From NCBI RefSeq assembly GCF_964033635.1, contig NZ_OZ035533.1:62001-126000 (forward strand): a DNA stretch of 64,000 bases. Direction: 5' to 3'. Shown in pieces: positions 17,871 through 26,948 of this stretch. This stretch comes from Chitinophaga sp. MM2321. Lineage in GTDB: Bacteria; Bacteroidota; Bacteroidia; Chitinophagales; Chitinophagaceae. The translations under genes were made by a program, and so were the position numbers. The first letter of the stretch is position 1. Each line of letters starts with the position of its first letter. Under the pieces are notes generated by a model. It saw nothing but the letters and a program-made list of their open reading frames with translations, ran no database searches and was not told where the DNA came from.

Positions 17871-18737
17871 TTACTCTTTTTCCAGGGTAATGTGGTAGGC
17901 AGATGATACAAAAGTAACGGCAGTGGGTTCCGTGATCATCTGTAGATAGGACTTGTCCGGAGCAGGATCTGTAAGTTTATAATAGATCACAGCCTCGCCG
18001 TTTTCTGAAAAAACAATACGGGTGATAGCAACCTGGTAACCGGAATTTGGTTTGCTTCCTCTTGAAATAGTAATGGTGTTAACACTGTCGTTTACAGGAA
18101 CCGATGTAAAAGTAACCTCGTCCTGCGGCTTTGCAGCTTCGGCATTCGCCGTTTTATGGGATTGTATAAAGGTGGCGGCATTTTCTACCATCTTTGCTGC
18201 CTCTTCCGGCGTGATATAGGCTTTGGGGCGGAACTTTTCATTTTCCAGCGATACTACATTGAATTTAATCAACGTTTGTACGGCGGACAATGTTTCTTCC
18301 GAAAAGCTGGCTTCATCACCTACGTGCAGCCACATCATATTGGTAGGGTATTGCCCCGTAGTCTGAATACCCTGCAACAGGCTCAATGCAAATTGCTCCC
18401 TGGTCATCGCTGCTTCCGGTTTGATGGTCCGGTTTAGTTTTATACCGTTGTTGGCAGCTATAATAAGCGAATGTGCATAGGATGCCTTATTATTTGCATA
18501 GACGAAATAATCAGTTGCTTTGGGTTCTTTAATAAACCTGATATTGTCTATATTCAGCCCAAGCCCTCTTACAATGAGGTCAATACCCTGGCCAAAAGAG
18601 ACGCGGTTTTTGGGTTTAGGGGCAGCTGTTATCTCTTTAATTATTTCAGTATTGCCCCCTTTACCTTCCCCATAAACTGTTGGAGCCTGAAACGTCAGGA
18701 GAAATACCGGTAATGCTAATGCAGTGTAGAAATTCAT
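17871..18737 (-). CDS. PrcB-type protein with SLH-like helices
   Basis: This 288-residue exported protein has a signal peptide (cut near VYGEGK, about residue 24). Residues about 70-190 resemble S-layer-homology repeats (MTREQFALSLLQGI, then ITPEEAAKMVENA). The C-terminal 90 residues match the PrcB C-terminal domain pattern, with SKPNSGYQVAITRIVFSENG. In Treponema, PrcB stabilises the protease PrcA; whether a partner exists here is unknown, as no subtilase is nearby. It is a single-gene unit, with a hairpin downstream. Confidence 0.7.
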   Translation of the reverse strand: MNFYTALALPVFLLTFQAPTVYGEGKGGNTEIIKEITAAPKPKNRVSFGQGIDLIVRGLGLNIDNIRFIKEPKATDYFVYANNKASYAHSLIIAANNGIKLNRTIKPEAAMTREQFALSLLQGIQTTGQYPTNMMWLHVGDEASFSEETLSAVQTLIKFNVVSLENEKFRPKAYITPEEAAKMVENAATFIQSHKTANAEAAKPQDEVTFTSVPVNDSVNTITISRGSKPNSGYQVAITRIVFSENGEAVIYYKLTDPAPDKSYLQMITEPTAVTFVSSAYHITLEKE

Positions 18738-18997
18738 AGGAAATGTACTTTGCTATGCAGCGAATGTAGCAATTTTACCAGAAATCCCGCCAGGGAGCTA
18801 CTCCTTTTGATAGCAGCCGTTGATGTTGGTCTATGCGCTGTTAAGCATGAAATGAATGAAATTTTGCTAACTTAGTTTGATAGATCCATGCGGCCTTGCG
18901 GCCATTACCGCTTTGTATGACCCAAAAAATAAAAATATTTTGTCCCCTTCCTGAGCTTTCAATCGTCATTAAGACGAAACAATAAAATTTTAAAACG

Positions 18998-19342
18998 ATG
19001 AAAGAGTTCGTATTAATTTTCAGAAACAGCAGCAATCCTCATGCTAATCCATCTCCTGAACAATTGCAGGAAAGGATGAACTGGTTAGGAAGCGTTGCCG
19101 CTCAAAACAAATTGGCCGACAAAGGTAACAGGCTGTCTGTTAGCCAAGCGAAAACCCTGAAGCCCGGCAATGTAATAACGGATGGCCCTTACACGGAAAT
19201 CAAGGAATTTATCAGTGGTTATATGATTGTAAAAACAGCGACCATTGAAGAAGCTATTGAACTGGCTAAAAGTAACCCTATTCTCCAGGCTGGGGGGAAT
19301 ATTGAAGTAAGAGCCATATTAACACCAGGCGATAACAGTTAA
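18998..19342 (+). CDS. YCII/DGPF-domain protein
   Basis: This 114-residue protein has the YCII-related fold and the variant signature TDGPYTEIKEFISGY that gives DGPF proteins their name. It lies 5 bp before an ECF42-type sigma factor, the standard arrangement for that sigma class, where the DGPF protein is the usual target or partner. The function is unsettled. The start ATG at 18998 fits family length. Confidence 0.92.
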   Translation: MKEFVLIFRNSSNPHANPSPEQLQERMNWLGSVAAQNKLADKGNRLSVSQAKTLKPGNVITDGPYTEIKEFISGYMIVKTATIEEAIELAKSNPILQAGGNIEVRAILTPGDNS

Positions 19343-19347
19343 AGCTA

Positions 19348-20604
19348 ATGGAAGAAAAGGTGACATCGCATCAGGAGCTTTTACCTCACTTATTCAGGTT
19401 GGAGTATGCTAAAATGACGGCAGTATTATGCCGTCATTTTGGCCTGAAGCATATTGAAATAGCGGAAGACATTGCCAGCGAAACATTTTTAAAAGCAACC
19501 GAAACATGGAGTGTACAAGGCATTCCTGTAAACCCTACGGCCTGGCTTTATACCGTGGCTAAAAACAAAACGAAAGACTACCTCAAACGGCTTACCCTTT
19601 TTGAAACACATATAAAAGGGGCTATTAAAACAAATGAATTTCAGGCTGAAGAGGACTTTGATTTTACACTGCAAACAATTGCCGATAGTCAATTGGCTAT
19701 GATCTTTGCTGTTTGTAATCCAACCAACCCGAAGGAGGCACAAATCTGCCTGGCGCTTCAAATCCTTTGTGGGTTCAGTGTGGAAGAAATTGGCAATGCA
19801 TTCCTCACAAAAAAAGCCACCATAAAAAAACGGTTGCAGCGGGCAAGGACAAACCTCCGCAACGATAATTTTCAAATCGGGCTATTACAGGAAGCCACCA
19901 TACACGTAAGGCTTGATACGGTTTTAAGAACTTTATACCTGTTGTTTAATGAAGGCTATTTTTCTATTTCCGGCAATCATCTGATCCGGAAAGATCTTTG
20001 TTCTGAAGCCATCAGACTGGCACTTATCCTGACCGAAAATCCATTGACGAATACCACTGAATGCAATGCCCTGCTTGCCCTGATGTGTTTTCAAAGTTCG
20101 AGACTCGATGCCAGGGCGGATGACGCAGGAGAAACTATTCTGTATGAACAGCAGGATAAAAATTTGTGGAGCAAAGAACTGATCGAAAAAGGTAATTATT
20201 ATTTGGTGAATGCCTGCTCAGGAAATGAAATTTCAAAATACCATTTGGAAGCAGGCATTGCATATTGGCATACAACCCCCACAGATAACAATAAATGGGA
20301 ACATATTTTACAACTGTACAACCAGCTTATCCTTATAGAATATTCTCCCATGACAGCACTAAACAGGACATTTGCCTTTGCCAAAGTGTATGGAAATGAA
20401 CAGGGAATAAAAGAAGCGGAGAAACTGCACCTGGTTGAGAGCAACTATTATCATTCTTTACTGGCCTATTTATTTGCCGACACCCATATTGACAAAGCTA
20501 TCGGCTATTATAACAAAGCCATCGCCCTGACAAAATCTGAAACAGAAAAGAAAACCCTGCTGAAAGAAATTGAACGGCTCTGCAAGAAGAAAGATATCCC
20601 TTAA
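19348..20604 (+). CDS. ECF42-type RNA polymerase sigma factor with C-terminal TPR extension
   Basis: This 418-residue protein has region 2 near residues 15-80 (IAEDIASETFLKA), region 4 near 120-165 (GFSVEEIGNAFLTKKATIKKRLQRA) and a helical C-terminal extension of about 240 residues ending in TPR-like helices (IDKAIGYYNKAIAL). This is the architecture of ECF42 factors, which have no membrane anti-sigma and depend on the C-terminal extension for activity. It is co-transcribed with the DGPF gene just upstream. It probably directs its own operon; no matching promoter was identified. Confidence 0.92.
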   Translation: MEEKVTSHQELLPHLFRLEYAKMTAVLCRHFGLKHIEIAEDIASETFLKATETWSVQGIPVNPTAWLYTVAKNKTKDYLKRLTLFETHIKGAIKTNEFQAEEDFDFTLQTIADSQLAMIFAVCNPTNPKEAQICLALQILCGFSVEEIGNAFLTKKATIKKRLQRARTNLRNDNFQIGLLQEATIHVRLDTVLRTLYLLFNEGYFSISGNHLIRKDLCSEAIRLALILTENPLTNTTECNALLALMCFQSSRLDARADDAGETILYEQQDKNLWSKELIEKGNYYLVNACSGNEISKYHLEAGIAYWHTTPTDNNKWEHILQLYNQLILIEYSPMTALNRTFAFAKVYGNEQGIKEAEKLHLVESNYYHSLLAYLFADTHIDKAIGYYNKAIALTKSETEKKTLLKEIERLCKKKDIP

Positions 20605-20653
20605 CAGCGGCAACCTTCGGTACTGTAATGGGAAGAAAAAATTAACTTTAGTT

Positions 20654-21817
20654 ATGAACTTCCCGCTTTTCAGCATCCTGATTGCCGGCTGCTTTTCCTT
20701 CGGCCTCCTGGAAAAAGTGTCCTGCCAGTCGTTGCGTATACATATGCCCGTACCTGGCAAAAGTATTCCGCAGGTAGATGAGGTAGTAGACAGCTTTATG
20801 GCCCGGTACCAGGTACCAGGTATGTCGGTGGCCATCACCCGCAATGGCAAACTCGTATACGCCAGCGGCTACGGTACCGCTGATAAGGCTACCGGTGAGA
20901 AAGTATCACCGGCCAGCCTGTTTCGTATTGCCAGCGTATCCAAGTCAATAACGGCAACGGCCATACTAAAACTGGTGGAAGCAAAAAAACTTTCACTGGA
21001 TGATAACGTGTTTGGTCCCGGTGCAATACTGGGTACCAGCTACGGTACACGGCCTTACAGCAACTGGTTAAAAGCCATCACCATCAGGGAACTGCTGCAA
21101 CACACCGGCGGCGGCTGGAGTAATAACGGTGAAGATCCTATGTTCAGTAATCCCGGCATGACTGCTCCCGCCCTCATTGCCTGGACGCTCGATCACATTT
21201 CCCTGAAATATGCCCCCGGTACAGTTTACGCCTATTCCAATTTCGGATACTGTGTATTGGGGAGAGTAATTGAAAAGGTAACCGGCCTGTCCTATGAGCA
21301 ATATGTAAAGTCGGCTATCCTGGCGCCGTTGGGCATTACCACTATGCAAACGGGTGGCAATACTATGGCCGACAGGAAAAAGAAGGAAGTGAAATATTAT
21401 GGTCAGCATGGGGAAAACCCATACGACTTTGATGTGGCCCGGATGGATGCGCATGGTGGATGGATCGCTTCTGCTACTGATCTGGCGCGGTTCCTGGCTG
21501 GTGTAGATGGATTTCCCACCAGGCCTGATGTATTGAGCAAGGCTTCTATAATGGCCATGACTACACCTTCCACAGCCAACCCGAATTATGCATTGGGCTG
21601 GCTGGTAAATGTGTATCATAACTGGTGGCATTCAGGCTCGTTGCCGGGTACCGCCAGCGAAATTGTACGTGCCGGGAATGGGTTCAGTTGGGTGTTGTTG
21701 TGCAATACCCGCGCAGAAGAAGGTTTTTTTAATGATCTCGATGGCCTGATATGGAAAGCGGTGAATGATAAAACAACGCGCTGGCCGGATGTGGATTTGT
21801 TTCAGGCAGTTCCATGA
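20654..21817 (+). CDS. Class C beta-lactamase-like serine hydrolase
   Basis: This 387-residue exported hydrolase of the beta-lactamase/D-Ala-D-Ala peptidase superfamily has an SxxK motif SVSK (Ser94, Lys97) and the second motif YSN in VYAYSNFGY. A hydrophobic N-terminal segment contains AGC near residue 13 and ends at VSCQS near 24. I chose the ATG at 20654 because a longer frame from 20570 overlaps the sigma gene and lacks a signal. Family members are often peptidases or esterases, so resistance should not be assumed. Its 3' end overlaps the convergent membrane-protein gene by 16 bp. Confidence 0.88.
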   Translation: MNFPLFSILIAGCFSFGLLEKVSCQSLRIHMPVPGKSIPQVDEVVDSFMARYQVPGMSVAITRNGKLVYASGYGTADKATGEKVSPASLFRIASVSKSITATAILKLVEAKKLSLDDNVFGPGAILGTSYGTRPYSNWLKAITIRELLQHTGGGWSNNGEDPMFSNPGMTAPALIAWTLDHISLKYAPGTVYAYSNFGYCVLGRVIEKVTGLSYEQYVKSAILAPLGITTMQTGGNTMADRKKKEVKYYGQHGENPYDFDVARMDAHGGWIASATDLARFLAGVDGFPTRPDVLSKASIMAMTTPSTANPNYALGWLVNVYHNWWHSGSLPGTASEIVRAGNGFSWVLLCNTRAEEGFFNDLDGLIWKAVNDKTTRWPDVDLFQAVP

Positions 21818-22359
21818 TTGCCTAATTCCGCTACAGTGTTGCTGATTTTTTGGATCCGGCGGGTCCATATTCTTCTCAGCAGGAAGAGCTGTACGCCAAG
21901 GATCAGTACTACCGCAGCCAGGGTCCAGTAGGTGCCGGTTGTCCAGCGGATGTTGATTAAAAAGAACGCTATCATTCCGGCGAAACCCAATCCACGGGAG
22001 GTGACAGATACCGTGGCGTATTGCTTCAACCGGGATAGCTGCACTTTGAGCGATTGGATCAGGTCACTGCCGGCGGCCGGCCGTTTGGCCACGATGTAGC
22101 CTGCGAGGTTGTGCAGCAACATAAAAGAAAAAGAAGCTACCAGCAATATATTGGCATAAAGCGGTTTGGTATCGCCATCAAAAAAGTCATAGTACACCAG
22201 CAGAAAAACGACATAGCTGATGCTTTCAATCGTCAGCTGTGTTTTGATGTCTTTCAGTACGGGATAACTTTTTTTATCCACAATGGCTTGCAGTGCTGTC
22301 AGTTCCCTGGATGGCGTGGTGGCGCTGTCCCAGGCTGATTTTAAAGGATCTTGTGTCAT
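21802..22359 (-). CDS. Membrane protein, possible partner of the adjacent ECF sigma factor
   Basis: This 185-residue protein has about four hydrophobic segments (near residues 48-60, 70-90, 123-137 and 143-162) after a soluble N-terminus of about 45 residues (MTQDPLKSAWDSA). It starts 3 bp after the sigma factor stop. The arrangement, soluble N-terminus then membrane part directly downstream of an ECF sigma factor, suggests an anti-sigma-like role, but no known anti-sigma domain is recognisable. Confidence 0.65.
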   Translation of the reverse strand: MTQDPLKSAWDSATTPSRELTALQAIVDKKSYPVLKDIKTQLTIESISYVVFLLVYYDFFDGDTKPLYANILLVASFSFMLLHNLAGYIVAKRPAAGSDLIQSLKVQLSRLKQYATVSVTSRGLGFAGMIAFFLINIRWTTGTYWTLAAVVLILGVQLFLLRRIWTRRIQKISNTVAELGNHGTA

Positions 22360-22362
22360 GAT

Positions 22363-22839
22363 TTATAATTTCAGGATGTTTTTGATCTTTGTTTTGATCC
22401 GGTTTAGTTTTACGCCCACATAATTTTCATCTATGCCGGTGATACCGGCTATTTCCTGGTAGGTCATATCTTCCAGGTAAAGTGCGATGATCGCTTTTTC
22501 AGCGTCGCTTAACTGCCGCAGTGCTGCAAAAAGTTGTTCCTGTTGTAATGCATGCGGCGGGTCCGGCGTGGTGGCTACCTGCTCGGGTAGTGTATCCGTA
22601 TACGTTATGTCCGGCGTTCGCTTCCGGAAGGCTGCCAGGGCGGTATTCAACGCAATGCGGTACATCCACGTGGTGATTTTCGACTGTCCCTGGAAAGCAG
22701 GGAAGGATTTCCACAGCTGATAGATCATCTCCTGGAAAAGATCTTCCCGGTCTTCCGGCGTATCGCGGTACAGGCGGCAGATCTTGTGCAGGATACCCTG
22801 ATGCTCCCCGATGATGAACAGAAATTCTTCCTTACTCAT
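22363..22839 (-). CDS. ECF-family RNA polymerase sigma-70 factor
   Basis: This 158-residue sigma factor has region 2 at about residues 10-80 (DLFQEMIYQLW, then ITTWMYRIALNTAL) and region 4 at about 105-155 (YLEDMTYQEIAGITGIDENYVGVKLNRIK). Length and domain order are standard for ECF factors. It is in an operon with the downstream membrane protein. The signal sensed is unknown. Confidence 0.93.
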   Translation of the reverse strand: MSKEEFLFIIGEHQGILHKICRLYRDTPEDREDLFQEMIYQLWKSFPAFQGQSKITTWMYRIALNTALAAFRKRTPDITYTDTLPEQVATTPDPPHALQQEQLFAALRQLSDAEKAIIALYLEDMTYQEIAGITGIDENYVGVKLNRIKTKIKNILKL

Positions 22840-22963
22840 TTGCGTGTATTAAATTGGATATGCTGAAAAAACATACACTTGCTATTTGCAGGGATTAGTT
22901 GCAGGATAACAAACAAAACTTACAGATCAGGGGAATTTTTTTTGAAAAGATACCGGCGTCCTC

Positions 22964-23494
22964 TTATAACAGCACTTTGCCTACAGTGGCCAGGTTCCTT
23001 GTGGTGCTGACTACGCCCAGTTTTTTCTCCAGGTAATTGTTGGAAAACGGCGTCTTCATCAGGGTTTTGCGCGACAGGATATATACTTCGCGTCCATTGA
23101 TATGGTAAGTTTCTGCTGCGCTTTGCAGGGAGGTGAGGATTTCCTGCGCATTTGCACCGGGTACTGTTTGTAAAAACGCCACATAGATCTGTATCTCTTT
23201 GTCCGGAACAATCCCGGGGAATGGGTTATTTTTCAAAATGGCATCCATCTCCTTAAAACTTCTAACGCAGGCGGGTATTTCAAATCCCAGTGCTTTCAGC
23301 ATTTGCTTTTCAATTTTAGCTTCAATGGCAGCCGTGTCCGTGGAGGCACTTTCAAAAATGACATTACCACTTTGAATATAGGTGGTAATATTTTTAAATC
23401 CTGCTTTGGCGAAGAGTTCCCGCAGTACCTCCATTTTTACCATCCTGTTTCCACCCACATTGATAGCCCGGAGAAACGCAACATATCGTGTCAT
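22964..23494 (-). CDS. DUF1697 family protein
   Basis: This 176-residue protein matches DUF1697, with the conserved start YVAFLRAINVGG and the GFKNITTYIQSGNVIF segment, and normal family length. It is a cytosolic protein of unknown function, widespread in bacteria. Its start codon overlaps the stop of the upstream DUF4184 gene by 4 bp, so the two are translationally coupled. Confidence 0.9.
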   Translation of the reverse strand: MTRYVAFLRAINVGGNRMVKMEVLRELFAKAGFKNITTYIQSGNVIFESASTDTAAIEAKIEKQMLKALGFEIPACVRSFKEMDAILKNNPFPGIVPDKEIQIYVAFLQTVPGANAQEILTSLQSAAETYHINGREVYILSRKTLMKTPFSNNYLEKKLGVVSTTRNLATVGKVLL

Positions 23495-24261
23495 TGTAAA
23501 AAACTTTTTTTATTGATAGTTGAAGGGGAAGTTAGTTTTTTTACGCTCATCATCACTACAAAATAACTATAAAAAAAGCCGCCCATGATCACGGCGAGGT
23601 AATCTGCCCCTTCACATTTTATATAATGGAATTGATGATTGAACAGCAGGATAATTACAGTAAATACGGCCACCAATAGCCAGTAGCCCAGTTTCCGGAG
23701 GATGCCGCTTTTACTGCTGTTATGTTTTGCCGGTATTTTCAGGAAGAAGTAAAGAATGATCAGCAGTCCGGCGATGGAGCTGATGTATTGCAGGAGATAC
23801 CACATTTTCATTGGATGGGCAAACAGGCTGACATCCTGCTGCAAAAATGGAAGCAGCCCTACAAAGTATCCATCGCCATGGGTAAAGGCATCGAGGAAGA
23901 AGTGCGATAGCACGCCCAGGATGACCGAAGCGATAACCACGAGGTAGTGGCGTTGGAAATAATGGTCCCAGTTGAATGACCGGAAATGGCCGATCCGGTT
24001 ACCGGCCCAGGCCGGTAGCTGGCTGATCAGTGCCGGCTTTACCCCGTTATGATACAGAAAGGCCAGCAGCAGGGATAACGGGATGTCATATACGAAAATG
24101 CCCCACCATTGATGTCCTCCGTTGAAGTAGGGATTTAGTAAGATGAAATACAGGAAATCCGGTACCATACTGCCTATGATGAGTCCTGTGGCCGACAGGT
24201 ATTTGTGTGGCCGGCAGGTGAAAGGGACTACTATTGCTATGTGTGAAATCGTAAATGGCAT
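23491..24261 (-). CDS. DUF4184 family membrane protein
   Basis: This 256-residue integral membrane protein starts MPFTISHIAIVVPF, the typical DUF4184 N-terminus, and has several transmembrane segments and conserved histidines (ISH near residue 7, HFFLDAFTHGDG near 130). The His/Asp pattern resembles metal-dependent membrane hydrolases of the YdjM/LexA-binding type, but the function is not established. It is first in a two-gene operon with DUF1697. Confidence 0.85.
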   Translation of the reverse strand: MPFTISHIAIVVPFTCRPHKYLSATGLIIGSMVPDFLYFILLNPYFNGGHQWWGIFVYDIPLSLLLAFLYHNGVKPALISQLPAWAGNRIGHFRSFNWDHYFQRHYLVVIASVILGVLSHFFLDAFTHGDGYFVGLLPFLQQDVSLFAHPMKMWYLLQYISSIAGLLIILYFFLKIPAKHNSSKSGILRKLGYWLLVAVFTVIILLFNHQFHYIKCEGADYLAVIMGGFFYSYFVVMMSVKKLTSPSTINKKSFLQ

Positions 24262-24403
24262 GTACGCTCTATTGGAGTTAAATTTAATTTATTTCTAATG
24301 AATTATAGTTGCACTGTGATGCGCCCCCTGATTTTTATTCGTCATGTGCAAATCGTCCATCATTTCCGGTATATTATCCAACAGCTGCTGCTGTTACAAC
24401 ACT

Positions 24404-24411
24404 TATGTTTG
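24404..24411 (+). promoter_or_regulatory. Bacteroidota -7 element before yceI
   Basis: TATGTTTG matches TAnnTTTG and lies 30 bp before the chosen ATG at 24442. No clear TTTG at the -33 position was seen. It supports the shorter start for this gene. Confidence 0.5.
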
Positions 24412-24441
24412 TATGGTCTTTACAAACAAAAAAAATGTGTT

Positions 24442-24966
24442 ATGGCAAACTGGAAAATTGATGAATCACACAGCGAAATCGGCTTTAAAGTAAAACACCT
24501 CATGATTACAAACGTGAGTGGCTATTTTACACGTTTTACCGGCAGTATTCAAACTGAAAGCGACGATTTTCATGATGCTTCCATTTCCTTTGAAGCGGCG
24601 GCAGACAGCATCAACACACAGAATCAGCAGCGGGATGAGCATCTGCGGAACGGTGATTTTTTTGATGCGGCCAATTTTCCGAAGATCAGTTTTGTATCCA
24701 GGAAAGTGAAGAAAATAGATGAAGAGCAGTACAAACTGCTGGGCGATCTGACCATCAAGGATCAAACGCATCCTATTGAACTGGAAGTGATCCATAATGG
24801 TGTTACGGTAGACCCCAGGGGACAGCACAAAGCAGGCTTTGCACTGAAAGGGCGTATCCACCGGGCAGACTACGGCCTGCGCTGGAATGCCAGCACAGAA
24901 GCAGGGGGTATTGTACTCAGCGATGAAGTGAAGCTCAATATGGAAATACAACTCGTGAAGTCATAG
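24442..24966 (+). CDS. YceI family lipid-binding-like protein, cytosolic form
   Basis: This 174-residue YceI-fold protein starts MANWKIDESHSEIGFKVKHL, the usual first strand, and has the family segment YKLLGDLTIKDQTHPIELEV. A longer frame to 24298 exists, but a -7 promoter element at 24404 and the family alignment favour ATG at 24442. No signal peptide is present, unlike the second YceI protein at 26329. YceI proteins bind isoprenoid-like lipids in a beta-barrel pocket; this one probably acts in the cytosol. Confidence 0.9.
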   Translation: MANWKIDESHSEIGFKVKHLMITNVSGYFTRFTGSIQTESDDFHDASISFEAAADSINTQNQQRDEHLRNGDFFDAANFPKISFVSRKVKKIDEEQYKLLGDLTIKDQTHPIELEVIHNGVTVDPRGQHKAGFALKGRIHRADYGLRWNASTEAGGIVLSDEVKLNMEIQLVKS

Positions 24967-24976
24967 GGCAAAGTTC

Positions 24977-24984
24977 TATCTTTG
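24977..24984 (+). promoter_or_regulatory. Bacteroidota -7 element before the DEAD helicase
   Basis: TATCTTTG matches TAnnTTTG exactly and lies 35 bp before the start codon, which gives a leader of about 30 nt. The -33 element is poor. Confidence 0.55.
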
Positions 24985-25019
24985 TGACCCGGCACATCGC
25001 CGATGATCAATGACCGAAC

Positions 25020-26273
25020 ATGAAATTTGAACAGTATAGTATTTCTTCCGAGATAAAGGACAGTTTGGCTGAACTGGGCTTCAAACGCCCTACAGACATT
25101 CAGTTTAAGGCTATTCCCTCTATCCTGAAAGGAGATGACGTAATGGCGATTGCCCAGACAGGAACGGGTAAAACGGCTGCTTTTGCCATACCCATCCTGC
25201 ACCGCCTCCAGCAACAGGACCGGAGATACCGCAAAGGAAAATATGAGGTGAAATGCCTGGTAATGGTACCCACCAGGGAACTGGCGATACAGATTGCAGA
25301 AGTATTTCAGCAGATAGGACAATACACCGATCTCAGCATCCTCGCGCTGGTAGGCGGGGTAGACCAGGGCCCGCAGATCAAGGTACTGGAAAAGGGCGTG
25401 GATGTACTCATCGCCACACCCGGCCGTATGTTTGATCAGATTAACCAGGATCATATTGATCTCAGTAAGGTACAAACACTCATCCTCGACGAAGCAGATC
25501 ATATGCTGGATCTTGGTTTTATCCGCGATATCCGGGATGTGATCAAACATATCCCCCGTAATCACCAGACCCTGTTCTTCTCCGCTACGCTGGACAAGGA
25601 TATTAAAGACCTGGCTTACTCAGTGGTAAATAACCCGATCCGTATTCAGATCTCCCCGCAGGACCCCGTTTCTAAAAACGTAAGCCACGCCGTTGCCTAC
25701 GTGGAAATGGATGATAAGCGTTTCTTCCTTGAACGCCTCCTGAAAGAATTTCCCGACAGCAAAATACTGATCTTCGTACGCACCAAAGTGCGCGCAGAAC
25801 GTGTGGCTGCCGCTATGGAACGGGTCGGCGTAAAAAGTCTTACTATGCACGGAGGCAAAGTACAGGACGACCGCCTGCAGGTAATGGACGAATTCAAAAA
25901 AGGAGAGATCAAAGTGCTCATCACAACAGATGTGAATGCCCGTGGTATAGATATTCCCAATGTGGATTACGTGGTCAACTATGACCTGCCGGATGTCCCC
26001 GAAAACTATGTACACCGTGTAGGTCGTACAGGTCGTGGCGTACATAAAGGCCAGGCCGTATCTTTCTGTAGTACAGAGGAAAAACCGATACTGGATGAAA
26101 TCCAGCAGTTCCTGGGAAAGGATATTACAGAGATGAAGATCAATAAAGATGATTACCGGGAAACGGTCAGTTTCTCCGAAGATATTCCGAATGATAACTG
26201 GCAGCTATTGCTGGATGAACATAATAAGGAGATGGAGAACGTGACGAAGAAGAAGAAAAAGAAGAAGAAGTAA
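25020..26273 (+). CDS. DEAD-box RNA helicase, RhlE-like
   Basis: This 417-residue helicase has a Q motif (FKRPTDIQFKAIPSIL), Walker A AQTGTGKT, PTRELAIQ, the DEAD motif in LDEADHML, motif III SAT, and motif VI HRVGRTGRG, then a short basic tail ending in about ten lysines. It unwinds RNA duplexes, typically in ribosome assembly or cold adaptation. The lysine tail is encoded by an AAG/AAA repeat that runs into the terminator, a common site for length variation. Confidence 0.96.
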   Translation: MKFEQYSISSEIKDSLAELGFKRPTDIQFKAIPSILKGDDVMAIAQTGTGKTAAFAIPILHRLQQQDRRYRKGKYEVKCLVMVPTRELAIQIAEVFQQIGQYTDLSILALVGGVDQGPQIKVLEKGVDVLIATPGRMFDQINQDHIDLSKVQTLILDEADHMLDLGFIRDIRDVIKHIPRNHQTLFFSATLDKDIKDLAYSVVNNPIRIQISPQDPVSKNVSHAVAYVEMDDKRFFLERLLKEFPDSKILIFVRTKVRAERVAAAMERVGVKSLTMHGGKVQDDRLQVMDEFKKGEIKVLITTDVNARGIDIPNVDYVVNYDLPDVPENYVHRVGRTGRGVHKGQAVSFCSTEEKPILDEIQQFLGKDITEMKINKDDYRETVSFSEDIPNDNWQLLLDEHNKEMENVTKKKKKKKK

Positions 26274-26307
26274 AAAAAGGTTCCGGCTTACACCGGAACC
26301 TTTTTTT
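26274..26307. terminator. Bidirectional rho-independent terminator
   Basis: An A-run, GGTTCCGG, a 6-nt loop, CCGGAACC and seven Ts form a textbook terminator between the convergent helicase and yceI genes. Confidence 0.96.
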
Positions 26308-26328
26308 ATATAAAATATAAGCAGTTGA

Positions 26329-26916
26329 TTATTGTTTAACTATTTCTGCATTTACCAGGATCTCCACGGTAGGCGCTACTGCATAAACACCGGAAGGTAA
26401 TTTGTCGGCATATTTCACACCAAAGTCGAAACGGTTAATCGTTGCTTTAGCCGTAAAACCTGCTCTCCACAAACCCCATGGGTCTCTTACAACACCGTTG
26501 TAATTAACGTCGAAGGCTACACGTTTTGTAGTGTTCCGGATCGTTACATCCGCTAACATTACATATTTGCTACCAGCTACTTTTTTGAAGGAAACGCTTT
26601 TTACTTTGATTTCAGAAAATTCGGCTGCATTGAAGAAGTCATCTGTTTTCAGGTGACCATCACGCTGTTCAACACCGGTACTGATACTGTTTACATCGGC
26701 AGAAAAATCTACTTTGGCATTCTGAAAGCTGGTGCTGTCGGTAGTTTCAATAGCACCGGTGAATTTTGCAAAATGTCCCTGAACATAGTTGATGCCCAGA
26801 TGTTTTACGCTGAAACCAATGGAGGTATGTGCAGGATCTGCGCTCCATTTTACTTGTGCAAAAGTGGCAAGGCCGGCTAATACCAGCAGGGCTGTAGAGA
26901 ATAACGATTTTTTCAT
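26329..26916 (-). CDS. YceI family protein, periplasmic form
   Basis: This 195-residue YceI protein has a signal peptide (MKKSLFSTALLVLAGLATFA, cut before QVKW). It has the conserved start DPAHTSIGFSVKHLGINYVQG and ends in a strand EILVNAEIVKQ. It probably binds a lipid or quinone-like molecule in the periplasm. It is co-transcribed with the DoxX gene (32 bp gap), and both are probably repressed by the adjacent MarR protein, since the operon promoter carries the MarR-type palindrome. Confidence 0.93.
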   Translation of the reverse strand: MKKSLFSTALLVLAGLATFAQVKWSADPAHTSIGFSVKHLGINYVQGHFAKFTGAIETTDSTSFQNAKVDFSADVNSISTGVEQRDGHLKTDDFFNAAEFSEIKVKSVSFKKVAGSKYVMLADVTIRNTTKRVAFDVNYNGVVRDPWGLWRAGFTAKATINRFDFGVKYADKLPSGVYAVAPTVEILVNAEIVKQ

Positions 26917-26948
26917 TTTTGTTTTTTGTGTTGTATTAAACTGATAAA

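Noticed and set aside
20570..20653. N-terminal extension of the serine hydrolase
   Set aside because: Overlaps the sigma gene by 35 bp and lacks a signal sequence; the ATG at 20654 precedes a proper hydrophobic leader.
20654..21817. Possible beta-lactam resistance gene
   Set aside because: SxxK and YxN motifs are shared by many esterases and peptidases of the superfamily; nothing here points to antibiotic hydrolysis.
24298..24441. N-terminal extension of the first yceI gene
   Set aside because: Not family-like, not a signal peptide, and a -7 promoter element lies inside it; the ATG at 24442 is preferred.
26236..26273. AAG/AAA tract as a possible frameshift or slippage site
   Set aside because: It simply encodes the lysine tail common in RhlE-like helicases; no alternative frame of interest follows.
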